Counted from the first letter of the stretch, positions 16,424 to 26,811 are shown. The stretch: DNA of 39,364 nt from an uncultured Collinsella sp. (GCA_902494565.1 CABUTN010000015.1:1-39364); one strand, 5' to 3'. Notes: generated from the sequence alone by a model not told the origin. Translations and numbers: made by a program.

Positions 16424-16454
16424 AACGACCGGTCAGACAATCCCAACACAAAGA

Positions 16455-16493
16455 AAGGCTCCCCTCTCGCCCAGTGGACGGGAGGGGAGCCTT
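16455..16493 (-). terminator. Terminator of the sugar ABC operon
   Basis: A 15-position stem with one wobble (16455-16469 with 16479-16493) is followed on the minus strand by TTTCTTT, 68 bp after the ATPase stop codon. Confidence 0.75.
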
Positions 16494-16561
16494 ATATGTG
16501 ACCGCGGCAAAAGGATGGCAATACCGCAGTCGCCCAAAGGGAGGGCCCGGATGCACCAGGC

Positions 16562-17761
<1,200 letters not shown>

Positions 17762-17778
17762 GTCTCTACCTTTCGATA

Positions 17779-17805
17779 TGCGGCGCCGCGCTGAGGGGCG
17801 CCGCA
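17779..17805 (-). other. Intercistronic hairpin between permease and ATPase genes
   Basis: A perfect 9 bp stem (17779-17787 with 17797-17805) lies in the 68 bp gap ahead of the ATPase gene. With no T-run, it may stabilise or process the mRNA. Confidence 0.5.
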
Positions 17806-17829
17806 GAAACTTGCAAAACAGTTACGGCA

Positions 17830-18669
17830 TCAGCCCTTGACGGCACCTGCCACCACGCCGTCGATGATGTACTTCTGGCAGAGGATGTACATGACGACGA
17901 TGGGGACAACGACCATCATGATGCAGGCCATCATGGGGCCGAGCTCGACGTGGCCGTAGCCGCCGCGGAAGTACTGGATCAAGATAGGAATGGTCTTGTA
18001 CTTGGTGGAGTCGAGCGTAAGGTAGGGCAGCAGGTAGTCGTTCCAGACCCACATGGTCTCGAGGATGCCAACCGAAAGATAGGTGGGCTTCATGATGGGA
18101 AGGACGATCTTAAAGAACACCTGGACCGGGTTGCAGCCGTCGATCATGGCCGCTTCTTCGATCTCGAGCGGAATGTTCTTTACAAAGCCGGCGAACATAA
18201 AGACCGCCAGGCCCGCGCCAAAGCCGAGGTAGATAAAGCAGATGTTGAACGGCGTGTTGAAGCCGATGCGGTCCGCCAAATTGGACAGCGTGAACATGAG
18301 CATCTGGAAGGGCACGACCATCGAGAAGACGAACAGGTAATAGAAGAAGTTCGAGATCTTGCTGTTGACGCGCACTACGTACCAAGCACACATGGAGCAG
18401 CACACCAGAATCAGCACGACCGACGTGACCGTGATGATGAGCGAGTACATAAATGCCGAGGCAAAGCCCTGCTCGTTAAGGGCATGCATGTAGTTTGCGA
18501 GGCCGTTGAACGTCTCGGGCGTGAGCAGATCGAATGCCGTGGTGGTGCTGATTGCAGTTGCCTTTTTAAAGGAATTGAGCGCAATCATGAACACGGGGTA
18601 GATCCACGCGAGCGACAGAATCGTAAAGAAAATCGAGAGCGCGCGGTTGATAACCTTATCGCGTTTCAT
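17830..18669 (-). CDS. Sugar ABC transporter permease (MalG type)
   Basis: The 279 residues contain about six membrane helices, beginning with FFTILSLAWIYPVFMIALNSF. The ATPase-coupling EAA loop is EIEEAAMIDGCNPVQVFFK followed by IVLPIMKPT, placed as in CUT1-family inner-membrane components. Its ATG overlaps the stop codon of the preceding permease by one base (TAATG), so translation is coupled. It should pair with that permease and the downstream ATPase. Confidence 0.93.
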   Translation of the reverse strand: MKRDKVINRALSIFFTILSLAWIYPVFMIALNSFKKATAISTTTAFDLLTPETFNGLANYMHALNEQGFASAFMYSLIITVTSVVLILVCCSMCAWYVVRVNSKISNFFYYLFVFSMVVPFQMLMFTLSNLADRIGFNTPFNICFIYLGFGAGLAVFMFAGFVKNIPLEIEEAAMIDGCNPVQVFFKIVLPIMKPTYLSVGILETMWVWNDYLLPYLTLDSTKYKTIPILIQYFRGGYGHVELGPMMACIMMVVVPIVVMYILCQKYIIDGVVAGAVKG

Positions 18670-19523
18670 TACTGCTGCACCTCCTTGGACCTCGTGGCCT
18701 TAAGCTGAATCATGGAGATGGCTACGACCAGGATGCAGAAGATAACCGCCTTGGCCTGACCGATGCCCTGCCATGCGATACCGGCACGCGAATAGAACGT
18801 GTTGTAGATGTTCAGGGCGAGCATCTCGGTGGAGTGCGCGGGGGCGCCGCCGGTAAGGGCGAGGTTCTGGTCGAACAGCTTAAAGCCGTTGGTGATGGAC
18901 AGGAACAGGCAGATGGTGATGGTCGGCATCAGGTTAGGGATCTTAACCTTCCAAAACGTCTGCCATGCCGTGGCACCGTCGACCTTGGCGGCCTCGATGT
19001 AGTCGGACGGAATGGACTGCAGACCAGCGATGTAGATGATCATCATGTAGCCGACCTGCTGCCACAGGGTCAGGATGATAAGGCCCCAGAAGCCAGCAGC
19101 AGAGTTAAGGGCGATGAGCTGGGCGCCCACGTTGGAGAGCAGGCAGTTGATCAGAATCTGCCAGATGTAGCCCAGCACGATGCCGCCGATCAGGTTAGGC
19201 ATAAAGAAGATCGTACGGAAGATGTTGGTGCCCTTGAGCGCTTTGCGGGTGAGCGCCTGCGCGATGGCGAGGGCGATTACGTTGATGAGCACCGTCGACA
19301 GGAAGGCAAACGCCACGGTAAAGAAGAACGACGTGGCAAACTGCGGATCGGACAGTGCGCGCACGTAGTTCTCGATACCGACAAAGTGCGTGTTGTTGAT
19401 GGTAATAAACTGGCAGAACGAGAGATAGAAACCCTGGATAAAGGGGATCACGAACCCGATCATAAACGCCAGACACGTGGGCAGCATAAAGAGCGGCCAC
19501 CAGCGCTTGAGTGCTTTGCCCAT
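18669..19523 (-). CDS. Sugar ABC transporter permease (MalF type)
   Basis: This 284-residue membrane protein has about six helices, from MLPTCLAFMIGFVIPFIQGFYL to the last helix near AVIFCILVVAISMI. The EAA loop is YIEAAKVDGATAWQTFWKVKIPNLMPT. It matches the shorter CUT1 MalF-like proteins that lack the large periplasmic insert of E. coli MalF. It follows the binding-protein gene after an 87 bp gap containing a hairpin. Confidence 0.93.
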   Translation of the reverse strand: MGKALKRWWPLFMLPTCLAFMIGFVIPFIQGFYLSFCQFITINNTHFVGIENYVRALSDPQFATSFFFTVAFAFLSTVLINVIALAIAQALTRKALKGTNIFRTIFFMPNLIGGIVLGYIWQILINCLLSNVGAQLIALNSAAGFWGLIILTLWQQVGYMMIIYIAGLQSIPSDYIEAAKVDGATAWQTFWKVKIPNLMPTITICLFLSITNGFKLFDQNLALTGGAPAHSTEMLALNIYNTFYSRAGIAWQGIGQAKAVIFCILVVAISMIQLKATRSKEVQQ

Positions 19524-19543
19524 AGAAGGGTCCTTTCAATATG

Positions 19544-19579
19544 CAGGGGGCGGGCAAACCAACGTCTGCCCGCCCCCTG
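19544..19579 (-). other. Intercistronic hairpin after the binding-protein gene
   Basis: A perfect 13 bp GC-rich stem (19544-19556 with 19567-19579) lies between the binding-protein and first permease genes. Such hairpins in sugar ABC operons keep the binding-protein message more abundant than the permease message. The T-run needed for full termination is absent. Confidence 0.7.
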
Positions 19580-19610
19580 TCGCTAATCAGATAGCTTGGG
19601 CAGCAACTGC

Positions 19611-20927
19611 TTACTCGGAAGCAGCCTTCTCGGTCTTCCAGCCATCGACGAAGGCGTTCTTGACGCCGTCCCACTTGCTGTTGTCGGCAGCATAGGCAAT
19701 CAGAGCCTGCTTGAGGTTCTTCTTCCACTCCTCGGAGGGGATGTAAACGAAGTCCCAAGCGACGGTCTTCTTGCCGTCCTTGGCCATGGCAACGGCCTGC
19801 TGCGAGAAGACGTTGGTGGTCTCCTTAGCGCTCTTGAACGGGGCAGTCAGACCCATCTTGTCAGCGATGATGCTGGTGGCGGTGTCAGAAGTGACGCACC
19901 AATACATGAAGTCCTCGGTGGCCTTCTGGGCATCCTCGGAAGCCTGGGAGCTAACGCACCAGTAGTTCTCGCCGCCGGAGCACAGGCCCTGGTTCTCCTC
20001 GCCGTCGACACCGATGTAGATGGGCATCATGCCAATCTGATCGTCGGTCATGCCGGCCTTGGTGAGGTCAGCGTAGGCCCAAGAACCGTTCTGGTAGAAG
20101 ACGGCCTTGCCGGTTGCGAACTCGTTGGTGGCGTCGTCGCCGGTCTTGGAGGCAAGCTGCGAAGGATCGCAGGTGGAGTCGGTGATGTACAGGTCGAAAA
20201 TCTGCTTGAAGTTGTCGAGATACTCGCCCTTGATCTCGTCGTCCTCCTGGTTGTGCTCCTTCTCGAACTCGTAGTAGAGCGGGAGGTTGGCAAGGTGGGT
20301 GGTGTAGCGCCAGCTGGAGGAGTCGTCCATGCCAGCGGAAGTGAAGGCGCCCTCAACACCAAGCTCGTCCTTGCGGGCCTGGATGTCGTCGGCACAAGCC
20401 TTCAGCTTGTCGAAGGAGTTGATGTCCTCGGCCTTGTAACCAGCCTTCTCGAGCAGCTGCTTGTTGTAGATGATGCCGTAGCTCTCCTGGACCCAGTCGA
20501 TACCCAGATCCTTGCCGTCGGACTGCAGAGCCAGGGAGTCGTCAATGAGCTCACCGCGGAGCTTGGTATCGGACAGGTCGGCGCAGTAATCCTTCCAGTT
20601 CTTAAGACCGGTGGGGCCGTTGACCTGGAACAGGGTCGGAGCGGAGCTCTTGGACATCTCGGACTTGAGCTTCTCCTCGTAGGTGTTGGAGGCGGCGGTC
20701 ACGATCTTGACCTCGACGCCCTTCTCCTTCTTATAGGCCTTGGCGATCTCCTTCCACTCCTTGTCGACCTCGGGCTTGAATTGGAGGAAGTAGACCTCGG
20801 CAGCGTCACCAGAAGCAGAGGAGCCGGAGCCGGCAGAACCACCGCAGCCCACGAGACCCAGACCAAGAACCGCAGCCGCGGAACCAGCAAAGCCCAGGAA
20901 CTGCCTTCTGCTCATTTCGTTCTTCAT
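19611..20927 (-). CDS. Sugar ABC transporter solute-binding lipoprotein
   Basis: The ATG at 20927 (MKNEMSRRQFLGFAG) has AAAGGGTGG upstream, giving 438 residues. The N-terminus combines a twin-arginine-like SRRQFLGF motif with a lipobox (GLVGC), so the protein is probably Tat-exported and lipid-anchored. The mature part is a family-1 (MalE-like) extracellular binding fold, with ESYGIIYNKQLLEKAG and FATGKAVFYQNGSWAYADL as typical segments. It captures sugar for the two downstream permeases. The substrate is not certain. Nearby malQ, glgP and the shared operator motif suggest maltodextrin or another alpha-glucoside. Confidence 0.92.
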   Translation of the reverse strand: MKNEMSRRQFLGFAGSAAAVLGLGLVGCGGSAGSGSSASGDAAEVYFLQFKPEVDKEWKEIAKAYKKEKGVEVKIVTAASNTYEEKLKSEMSKSSAPTLFQVNGPTGLKNWKDYCADLSDTKLRGELIDDSLALQSDGKDLGIDWVQESYGIIYNKQLLEKAGYKAEDINSFDKLKACADDIQARKDELGVEGAFTSAGMDDSSSWRYTTHLANLPLYYEFEKEHNQEDDEIKGEYLDNFKQIFDLYITDSTCDPSQLASKTGDDATNEFATGKAVFYQNGSWAYADLTKAGMTDDQIGMMPIYIGVDGEENQGLCSGGENYWCVSSQASEDAQKATEDFMYWCVTSDTATSIIADKMGLTAPFKSAKETTNVFSQQAVAMAKDGKKTVAWDFVYIPSEEWKKNLKQALIAYAADNSKWDGVKNAFVDGWKTEKAASE

Positions 20928-21035
20928 TACAATCCACCCTTTCACACCGTGGCGGCACCCTTTGCCGCCGCCTTCGGAGATTGGCTCGGGGACTTTGCCC
21001 CTTTTGCTGATTTGTACGATACGCTATTTGGCTAG

Positions 21036-21109
21036 TTGTTTGAACAAGTATTACTAGAGCGGTAGAAAAACTTCGGTGAACGGTAATTTCAACTTGATAC
21101 TTGACAAGT
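21036..21109 (-). promoter_or_regulatory. Control region of the ABC operon
   Basis: Two palindromes lie upstream of the binding-protein gene: ACTTGACAAGT at 21099-21109, and TTGTTTGAACAA at 21036-21047, whose core is one mismatch from GTTTAAAC. No clear -35/-10 pair could be picked; a minus-strand TAATAC near 21054-21049 is possible. The adjacent GntR/UTRA protein is the likely binder. Confidence 0.45.
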
Positions 21110-21140
21110 TTTGTATAAACAATTATTTGTTATCGAATGC

Positions 21141-21195
21141 AGAGAAAACGCCCGGTCAAGCCGATGCATCGTCGGTTTGACCGGGCGTTTTCTCT
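21141..21195 (-). terminator. Terminator of the GntR gene
   Basis: A perfect 19 bp stem (21141-21159 with 21177-21195) follows the GntR stop codon after 38 bp. The T-rich part (TTTTCTCT) lies at the end of the stem on the minus strand. Confidence 0.8.
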
Positions 21196-21233
21196 TTGAG
21201 GGCATGAGTCTCGTCAGGCTGCGAGCTAGCCGG

Positions 21234-21953
21234 CTATCGCTTGGAGTTGACGCGGTAGTGGAAGATCTCGGGATGCGTGCGGGCATGCGTGACCTCGAAC
21301 AAGATGCCGTCCGAGGTGTACGACTGGCTCTCCATGACGGCAACGCAGTTGTATTTGCCAAGGTCAAGATAGCTGCAGTCCTCATCGTTGGCAAGCTCGA
21401 CGCTCACCGTACGGCGACTCGCCATCACTTTGACGCCGCGTTTGTGCTCCAGATAGTCGTAAATTGACTTTGCGGCGATCTCGGGCGTCAGGCCTTTGGC
21501 GATCGACTCCAGAAAATAGCCGTGGTCCACCTGGCGAGCGCTACCGTTAAGGCTACGGACGCGCACCACGCGAATCAACTCCTCGCCCACCTTAAAGCCC
21601 AGGTGACGAGAGAGTTGCTCGGTGCAGACCAGATGTTCAAAAGACTTAACGTCCGTCGATGCAACGGCATTGTTGCGCTTTGCAAACTCGCCAAACGACT
21701 CAACTTCCTCGAGTGCGCCCAGCATATCGGTCTCGCCTTTAAGCCAAATGACGCGCACGCCCTTGCCGTGTATGGGCTGCACAAACATCCCGTCGGCCAG
21801 CATACCCAAGGCGCGACGGACGGTATTGCGAGTACATCCGAACTCCGCGGTCAGTTCGGCTTCGGTTGGCAGCATCTCCTGAAACGCATAGGTCCCATTA
21901 ATGATGCGCGAGCGTATTTCTCGGTAGATTCCTTCGTATATCGCTTTTGGCAT
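21234..21953 (-). CDS. GntR/UTRA regulator, TreR-like, of the sugar-uptake genes
   Basis: The 239 residues comprise a GntR winged helix (about residues 5-70: LPTEAELTAEFGCTRNTVRRALGML, wing PIHGKGVRVIW) and a UTRA ligand domain (about 85-235, with LIRVVRVRSLNGSARQVDHGYFLE). The layout resembles trehalose/maltose operon repressors that sense a sugar phosphate. It stands between the ABC operon and the divergent PTS-HAD gene. GTTTAAAC sites in the divergent promoter and at malQ fit the operator pattern of its subfamily. It is probably the local regulator of all three units, but that is inference. Confidence 0.9.
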   Translation of the reverse strand: MPKAIYEGIYREIRSRIINGTYAFQEMLPTEAELTAEFGCTRNTVRRALGMLADGMFVQPIHGKGVRVIWLKGETDMLGALEEVESFGEFAKRNNAVASTDVKSFEHLVCTEQLSRHLGFKVGEELIRVVRVRSLNGSARQVDHGYFLESIAKGLTPEIAAKSIYDYLEHKRGVKVMASRRTVSVELANDEDCSYLDLGKYNCVAVMESQSYTSDGILFEVTHARTHPEIFHYRVNSKR

Positions 21954-22007
21954 TGTTTCACCTCTAATGAATATGTATGGCTAGGCACGATAGCATTTCT
22001 TTGGGTT

Positions 22008-22046
22008 GTTTAAACCGATTATCGGTAAAGCACGGATTATTTACCG
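22008..22046. promoter_or_regulatory. Operator cluster in the gntR/PTS divergent region
   Basis: GTTTAAAC (22008-22015) is followed by the perfect palindrome ACCGATTATCGGT (22014-22026) and an inverted repeat CGGTAAA/TTTACCG (22023-22029, 22040-22046). These lie just upstream of the GntR gene start and probably mediate autoregulation. Confidence 0.5.
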
Positions 22047-22114
22047 TCGACGGTTCCCCCGAAACCTAAATCGGACCGAATCAAAACCGTCAATGCGGCA
22101 AGCAGCCAGTCCTC

Positions 22115-22137
22115 TACAATGAGTTCATTGTTTAAAC
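22115..22137 (+). promoter_or_regulatory. PTS-HAD promoter with overlapping operators
   Basis: TACAAT (22115-22120) is a likely -10 box. It sits inside the palindrome ACAATGA-GT-TCATTGT (22116-22131), which runs into a second GTTTAAAC (22130-22137). The two GTTTAAAC sites are 122 bp apart, compatible with looping repression. No consensus -35 box is visible. Confidence 0.5.
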
Positions 22138-22177
22138 GTTCTTGCTCGCACAGCATGTTGCATCCGAAAGGCATATT

Positions 22178-24628
22178 ATGCTGCAGAAAATCCAACGTTT
22201 TGGCGGAGCCATGTTCGCGCCCGCCATGCTGTTTTCTATATCAGGCCTCATGGTCGGCATCTCCGCCCTCGCCACGACTGTAGACATTGTCGGTGACCTC
22301 GCCGTATACGGAACCCCCTGGTACTTTTTTTGGAGTATCGTCCAGCGCGGATCGTGGACGGTCTTTAAGCGCCTTCCGCTCCTGTTTGCCATAGCCCTGC
22401 CCATCGGTCTTGCCCAAAAGCAGCCGGCGCGCTGCTGCCTCGAGGCGCTCGCGGCCTATTTTGCCTACTGCTTCTTTTTGAGTGAAATCATCGAGATCAG
22501 CGGCAATAACCTGGGCCTTATGTATCCCTCGCCCCTGGCCCCTGCCACCGGCATCACCGTCATTGACGGTATCAAGACGCTCGACACCGGCATTATCGGA
22601 CCGCTGGCAGTCTCGACCATCGTCGTTGCGATCCACGACCGCTTCTACGACGCCAAGGTGCCCGATTGGCTCGGTACGTTTTCCGGCTCCTCGCTGGTCT
22701 ATCTCATCAGCTTTTTCGCTGTGCTCGCCCTCGCTATCTTCTCGGCTGTTGCGGTACCCTACGTATACGATGTAACCGATACGCTGCATCACGCGCTTGC
22801 AAGCGTCGGTCCCTTTGGCGTGGGCATCTTTGTCTTTTTAGAACGAGCACTCGAGCCCTTTGGCCTGCACCACCTGCTCTACATGCCGATCTACTACGAC
22901 AACCTGGTCATTAACGACGGCATCTATGCCACGTGGAGCAGCTTGCTCCCCATCCTCTCCCATAGCACGCGCCCCCTTAATGAGCTTGCGCCATGGGCCG
23001 GTTTTACCGCCACCGGCTGGGTCAAGCTCTTTGGCCTTCCCGCCATCGCAGCTGCGTTCTACTCCACCGCAAAACCCGAGCGCCGCGCCGGCCTCAGGGT
23101 CATCCTTGTTCCCGCCATCATCGCCTCGGTGGTTTGCGGCGTTACCGAGCCACTCGAGTTTCTCTTTATGTTCACCCACCCCGGGCTCTTTTTACTCTAC
23201 GCCGTCTTATCGTCTTGCCTTGCCACAACCATGAATCTCTTTGGCATCGTCGGCATCTTCTCGGGCGGCCTCATGGAGATGGCAGCCTTCAACTTTATTC
23301 CGCTCATGCGCACGCATGCCGGTGCCTATCTTTTGGCGTTCGGTATCGGCCTCGCCTTTAGCCTCATCTTTTTTGTTAGTTTTCGAGCACTCATCTTGGT
23401 CTATGACCTTAAGACACCGGGCCGCGAGAATCATGTCGCCAATCGCACGGCAATCGATTGTTTAACGGGAAGCGACTTTGCCAAAGAGCAATCTCCCAAT
23501 GACGAGGTCAATAGTCGATCCGATCAAGATCACGTCCTCGCTGAGCGGGTAATTCAGCTTTTAGGTGGCGTTGGCAATATCGTGGGCGCAACCAACTGCG
23601 CCACGCGCCTGCGCGTCGAGGTCGCAGACCCTTCCATCGTTGCAGATAACGCGTCGTTTGTCGCGGTGGGCGCCAAGGGCCTCATCATTACGGGCAAGAC
23701 CGCCCAGGTGATTATCGGCATCTCCGTTCCCCGCGTTAAAGAGCATTTTGACCAGATCATGGGCCTCGAGCCGGGATTTGTGCCCACCACCTCGGCCTCC
23801 CCTGCCGCCAGCGCAGCCCATAAGCGCGGCGACATCTGCTTCTTCGATATCGACGGAACGCTCGCCTGGCAAGACCCTCGAGTGGCACAAGAGCTTCCCG
23901 AGAGCGAGCGAGACCTGTCCCCCTATCCCAACGAGGCGGTCTCGCAGGCCATCCGCGATTTCGTTGCAAATGGCAACATGGCCTTTATCTGCACAGGACG
24001 CACACTGAGCTGCATCCATCCAAAGCTGCTCGAGCTGCCCTGGGCCGGCATCGTCTGCCTCGCGGGTGGCTATGTCGAACTTGAGGGACACGTGATTCGC
24101 GATTTAGCGATGACGCCCGGCATGCTGCAGCGCCTTGCCCCCTATCTTGAGCAGTCGGGCGAGGTCATCCGCTTTGAGGGCCTCAACGGCGTCGTGCGCA
24201 TGAGTGCCGATGCCCCCGATGCCCCCGGATACGCGCGCACCCTGGGCGACGCAGTCACGCAGCTGCAACATTACAGTGCCTACAAGATCTTGATGTCTAC
24301 ATCGCTCGCCAGCCGCATCGCTCAAGATAAGGCACTTGAGCCGCTGCTGTGCTTTAACGAGCTCGAACTCGAGGTAACCGAAATCTCGCCCCGCGAATGC
24401 ACGAAGCGCGGGGGCATCCAGTCTGTACTCGACGCCCTCGATCCCCACCACGGAACCGTATACGGCATCGGCGACGCCAGCAATGACGTCTCGCTGATGA
24501 ACGCCGTCGATGTCGGTATCGCCATGGGCAATGCGCCGGATTATCTTAAAAAGCGCGCCGACTACATCACCGACTCGGTCGACAAAGATGGCGTCGTCAA
24601 GGCGCTCGAGCACTTTAGGCTTATATAA
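22178..24628 (+). CDS. PTS EIIC-EIIB sugar permease fused to a HAD phosphatase
   Basis: The ATG at 22178 (MLQKIQRFGGAM) has GAAAGG upstream; an upstream TTG is less likely. The 816 residues hold three modules. EIIC (~1-420) is a multi-helix glucose/maltose-superfamily permease with GVTEPLEFLFMF. EIIB (~450-530) has its phosphorylation Cys474 in TNCATRLRVE. A Cof-type HAD hydrolase (~550-816) has the nucleophile pair D557/D559 in FFDIDGT, TGR as motif II, and GDASND at 765-770. PTS import would yield a sugar 6-phosphate that the fused HAD could dephosphorylate, delivering free sugar to cytosolic enzymes. No EIIA is present, so it must be supplied in trans. The reading frame is continuous, so the fusion is real. 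Confidence 0.9.
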   Translation: MLQKIQRFGGAMFAPAMLFSISGLMVGISALATTVDIVGDLAVYGTPWYFFWSIVQRGSWTVFKRLPLLFAIALPIGLAQKQPARCCLEALAAYFAYCFFLSEIIEISGNNLGLMYPSPLAPATGITVIDGIKTLDTGIIGPLAVSTIVVAIHDRFYDAKVPDWLGTFSGSSLVYLISFFAVLALAIFSAVAVPYVYDVTDTLHHALASVGPFGVGIFVFLERALEPFGLHHLLYMPIYYDNLVINDGIYATWSSLLPILSHSTRPLNELAPWAGFTATGWVKLFGLPAIAAAFYSTAKPERRAGLRVILVPAIIASVVCGVTEPLEFLFMFTHPGLFLLYAVLSSCLATTMNLFGIVGIFSGGLMEMAAFNFIPLMRTHAGAYLLAFGIGLAFSLIFFVSFRALILVYDLKTPGRENHVANRTAIDCLTGSDFAKEQSPNDEVNSRSDQDHVLAERVIQLLGGVGNIVGATNCATRLRVEVADPSIVADNASFVAVGAKGLIITGKTAQVIIGISVPRVKEHFDQIMGLEPGFVPTTSASPAASAAHKRGDICFFDIDGTLAWQDPRVAQELPESERDLSPYPNEAVSQAIRDFVANGNMAFICTGRTLSCIHPKLLELPWAGIVCLAGGYVELEGHVIRDLAMTPGMLQRLAPYLEQSGEVIRFEGLNGVVRMSADAPDAPGYARTLGDAVTQLQHYSAYKILMSTSLASRIAQDKALEPLLCFNELELEVTEISPRECTKRGGIQSVLDALDPHHGTVYGIGDASNDVSLMNAVDVGIAMGNAPDYLKKRADYITDSVDKDGVVKALEHFRLI

Positions 24629-24741
24629 GCAGCCGGCACGCGCACGCGTCCCGTTTCCCCAAATCGCCAAAACAGACGCGCCGGCAACTCCAATGTGGCA
24701 ATATGGTATCTGCACACCGCAACGATGAAACCTAAGAAAGA

Positions 24742-25767
24742 ATGCGAGAACCCGTGTCCAGTCCGTTTACCAGCTTTTTAGCCCAGCACTTTGGCCAGAT
24801 CAACGACTATCTGGCCACGTTCTTTGACGGACAGGCGACCTCTGCCGATATCGAGCGCTACCTGTATACCCCGCTCTCGACATTTACGGCCAATGCCGGC
24901 AAGCGCCACCGCCCGCTCATCTGCATGCTCGCCGCCACCGCGGTAGGTGGCAGCTTTGAGAGCGCCCGCAGCGCGGCGGCGGCTATCGAGCACTTTCAGT
25001 CGGGAGCGCTTATCCATGACGACATCGCCGACAACGGCCAGCTGCGTCGCGGCAAGCCTTGCATGCACCTTACCGAGGGCACGGGCCTTGCCATCAACTG
25101 CGGCGATCTGGCGCTCACCATGGTCACCAAGACGGTTCTCGACGACCCCACGCTGGAGTCCGGCGTGAAGCTGCGCGTGCTCCACGAGCTTACCGAGATG
25201 ATCGTTCGCACCATCGAGGGCCAGGCGCTCGACCTAGGTTGGGTCCGTGACGGGCGCTTTGATATCTCAGTTGATGACTACCTGGACATGGCGACGCACA
25301 AGACCGCGTACTACAGCGGAGCCACGCCACTTGCCGCCGGAGCCATTATCGGCGGCGGCAGCGATGGGCAAATCGAAGCGCTGCGCGCCTTTGGTCTGCA
25401 CACGGGCCTTGCCTTTCAGATTCAGGACGATCTGCTCAACTTGATCGGCACCAAAGAGGCCGCCAACAAGGACTTCCGCACCGATATCACCGAGGGCAAG
25501 CGCACCCTCGTCGCCGTGCACGCCCTGTCAGACGAGCGTTATCACGACGAGGTCGAGGCAATCCTTTCCTCGGGCACCGAGGACCCCGCGCAACTTGCAC
25601 GCGCCGTGGAGATCTTCCAGGAGACCGGCTCCATCGATTACGCCCACACTTACGCGCTCGACCTGACCGCCAAGGCGAAAGCGGCCATCGAGAACGTTGA
25701 GCTTGATCCGCACGCACGCGAGCTGTTCCTCTCCATGGCAGATTTCTTTGTGGAGCGCCTTAACTAG
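24742..25767 (+). CDS. Polyprenyl diphosphate synthase
   Basis: This trans-isoprenyl diphosphate synthase is 341 residues. It condenses isopentenyl diphosphate with allylic diphosphates to make a lipid carrier or quinone side-chain precursor. Motifs in order: GKRHRP (substrate binding), the first aspartate-rich motif in LIHDDIADN followed by RRGKP, and the second one in FQIQDDLLNLIG. Residues before the first Asp motif (AIEHFQSGALIHDD) do not settle chain length. The ATG at 24742 has only a weak AAGAAAG site; an in-frame GTG four codons later is possible. It stands alone, about 110 bp after the PTS fusion gene. Confidence 0.92.
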   Translation: MREPVSSPFTSFLAQHFGQINDYLATFFDGQATSADIERYLYTPLSTFTANAGKRHRPLICMLAATAVGGSFESARSAAAAIEHFQSGALIHDDIADNGQLRRGKPCMHLTEGTGLAINCGDLALTMVTKTVLDDPTLESGVKLRVLHELTEMIVRTIEGQALDLGWVRDGRFDISVDDYLDMATHKTAYYSGATPLAAGAIIGGGSDGQIEALRAFGLHTGLAFQIQDDLLNLIGTKEAANKDFRTDITEGKRTLVAVHALSDERYHDEVEAILSSGTEDPAQLARAVEIFQETGSIDYAHTYALDLTAKAKAAIENVELDPHARELFLSMADFFVERLN

Positions 25768-25905
25768 CGGGGGTAATAAAACCTGTCAGCAGCGTATTTG
25801 GGTACAACTTGCTACACTGTTGAGTGCATGTTTATGCATCCCTTTGCGTTGTCTATCCGACACACGCTCAAATAGTACGAATGGTACGCCGAAAGGGGTT
25901 CGTTC

Positions 25906-26811
25906 ATGGAACCTATTACAACGGGCATGCAGGGAGCAGCCGTCGAGGACGTCCAGTCCCGCCTTCTGCAGCTTGGCTATACAATCGATGACGCCGAGGT
26001 CGCCGACAAGCGCTTTGGCGCCACCACCGAGCAGGCAGTTGGCACCTTTAGGCTCGACAGTGGCCTTGCCGCTGGCTGTGCCGTCGATATCCCCTGTTGG
26101 AGCGCCCTGGTAGATGCCTCGTATAAGCTGGGCGACCGCACGCTCTATCTGCGCATGCCCAATTTCCATGGCGCCGACGTTCAGGCCCTGCAGCGAGCGC
26201 TCAACGTTTTGGGCTTTGCCTGCGGTGAGGACGACGGCTATTTTGGCCCGCACACCGAGGCCGCCCTGCAGCAGTTCCAGGAAAATGTTGGCCTGTTTGC
26301 CGATGGCATGGCGTTCCAGGATACCTACGCCTATATCAACCGCTTGCATCACGTGTGGGAGGGCAAGCCCTCGGTTACCGAGGCCGAGTCGCGCATCGGT
26401 TTTGCCCGCGCCGCCAACGTGCTCGAGCGCTTCCAGATTGCCGTCATCGGTGAGGACCCCATCGCACGCAGCGTTGCATCGCGCATGTGGAACATCGCCA
26501 CGGCGACGACCGACAGCAGCGGCATGATGCTCTGCGACTCCGAGGTCCCAACCGACGTTGACCTGGTACTCGAGATCGCAAGCGACGAGCTGCCCGCCGA
26601 CGCCGCACCGCGCGCCACGATTGCCCTCGCCGAGTGCCACAACCTGGCCCAGCGCATCCGCACTGCCAATGTCGCCGCGCAGCAGAAGCCGGCACGCATC
26701 CGCATTGAGCTCACGGGCATGACGCGCTACAACGGAACCTTCACCGCAAGCGACGCCCAGACACTCGCTGTACGCCTGCTCGATGGCGTTTGCGATGCCC
26801 TCGCAGATTAG
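25906..26811 (+). CDS. Protein with two peptidoglycan-binding repeats and an unknown C-terminal domain
   Basis: The ATG at 25906 has GAAAGGGG upstream; 301 residues. Two PG_binding_1-type repeats are visible: residues ~5-60 (GMQGAAVEDVQSRLLQLGY, RFGATTEQAVGTFR) and ~85-140 (GADVQALQRALNVLGF, GYFGPHTEAALQQFQ). No signal peptide or membrane helix is seen, which is unusual for a wall-binding protein. The C-terminal half (~165-301) forms an alpha/beta pattern with VDLVLEIASDELP and RIRIELTGM, loosely like a small-ligand or amidase-like fold, without recognisable catalytic residues. Function unknown; it may act on, or sense, cell-wall fragments. Confidence 0.75.
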   Translation: MEPITTGMQGAAVEDVQSRLLQLGYTIDDAEVADKRFGATTEQAVGTFRLDSGLAAGCAVDIPCWSALVDASYKLGDRTLYLRMPNFHGADVQALQRALNVLGFACGEDDGYFGPHTEAALQQFQENVGLFADGMAFQDTYAYINRLHHVWEGKPSVTEAESRIGFARAANVLERFQIAVIGEDPIARSVASRMWNIATATTDSSGMMLCDSEVPTDVDLVLEIASDELPADAAPRATIALAECHNLAQRIRTANVAAQQKPARIRIELTGMTRYNGTFTASDAQTLAVRLLDGVCDALAD

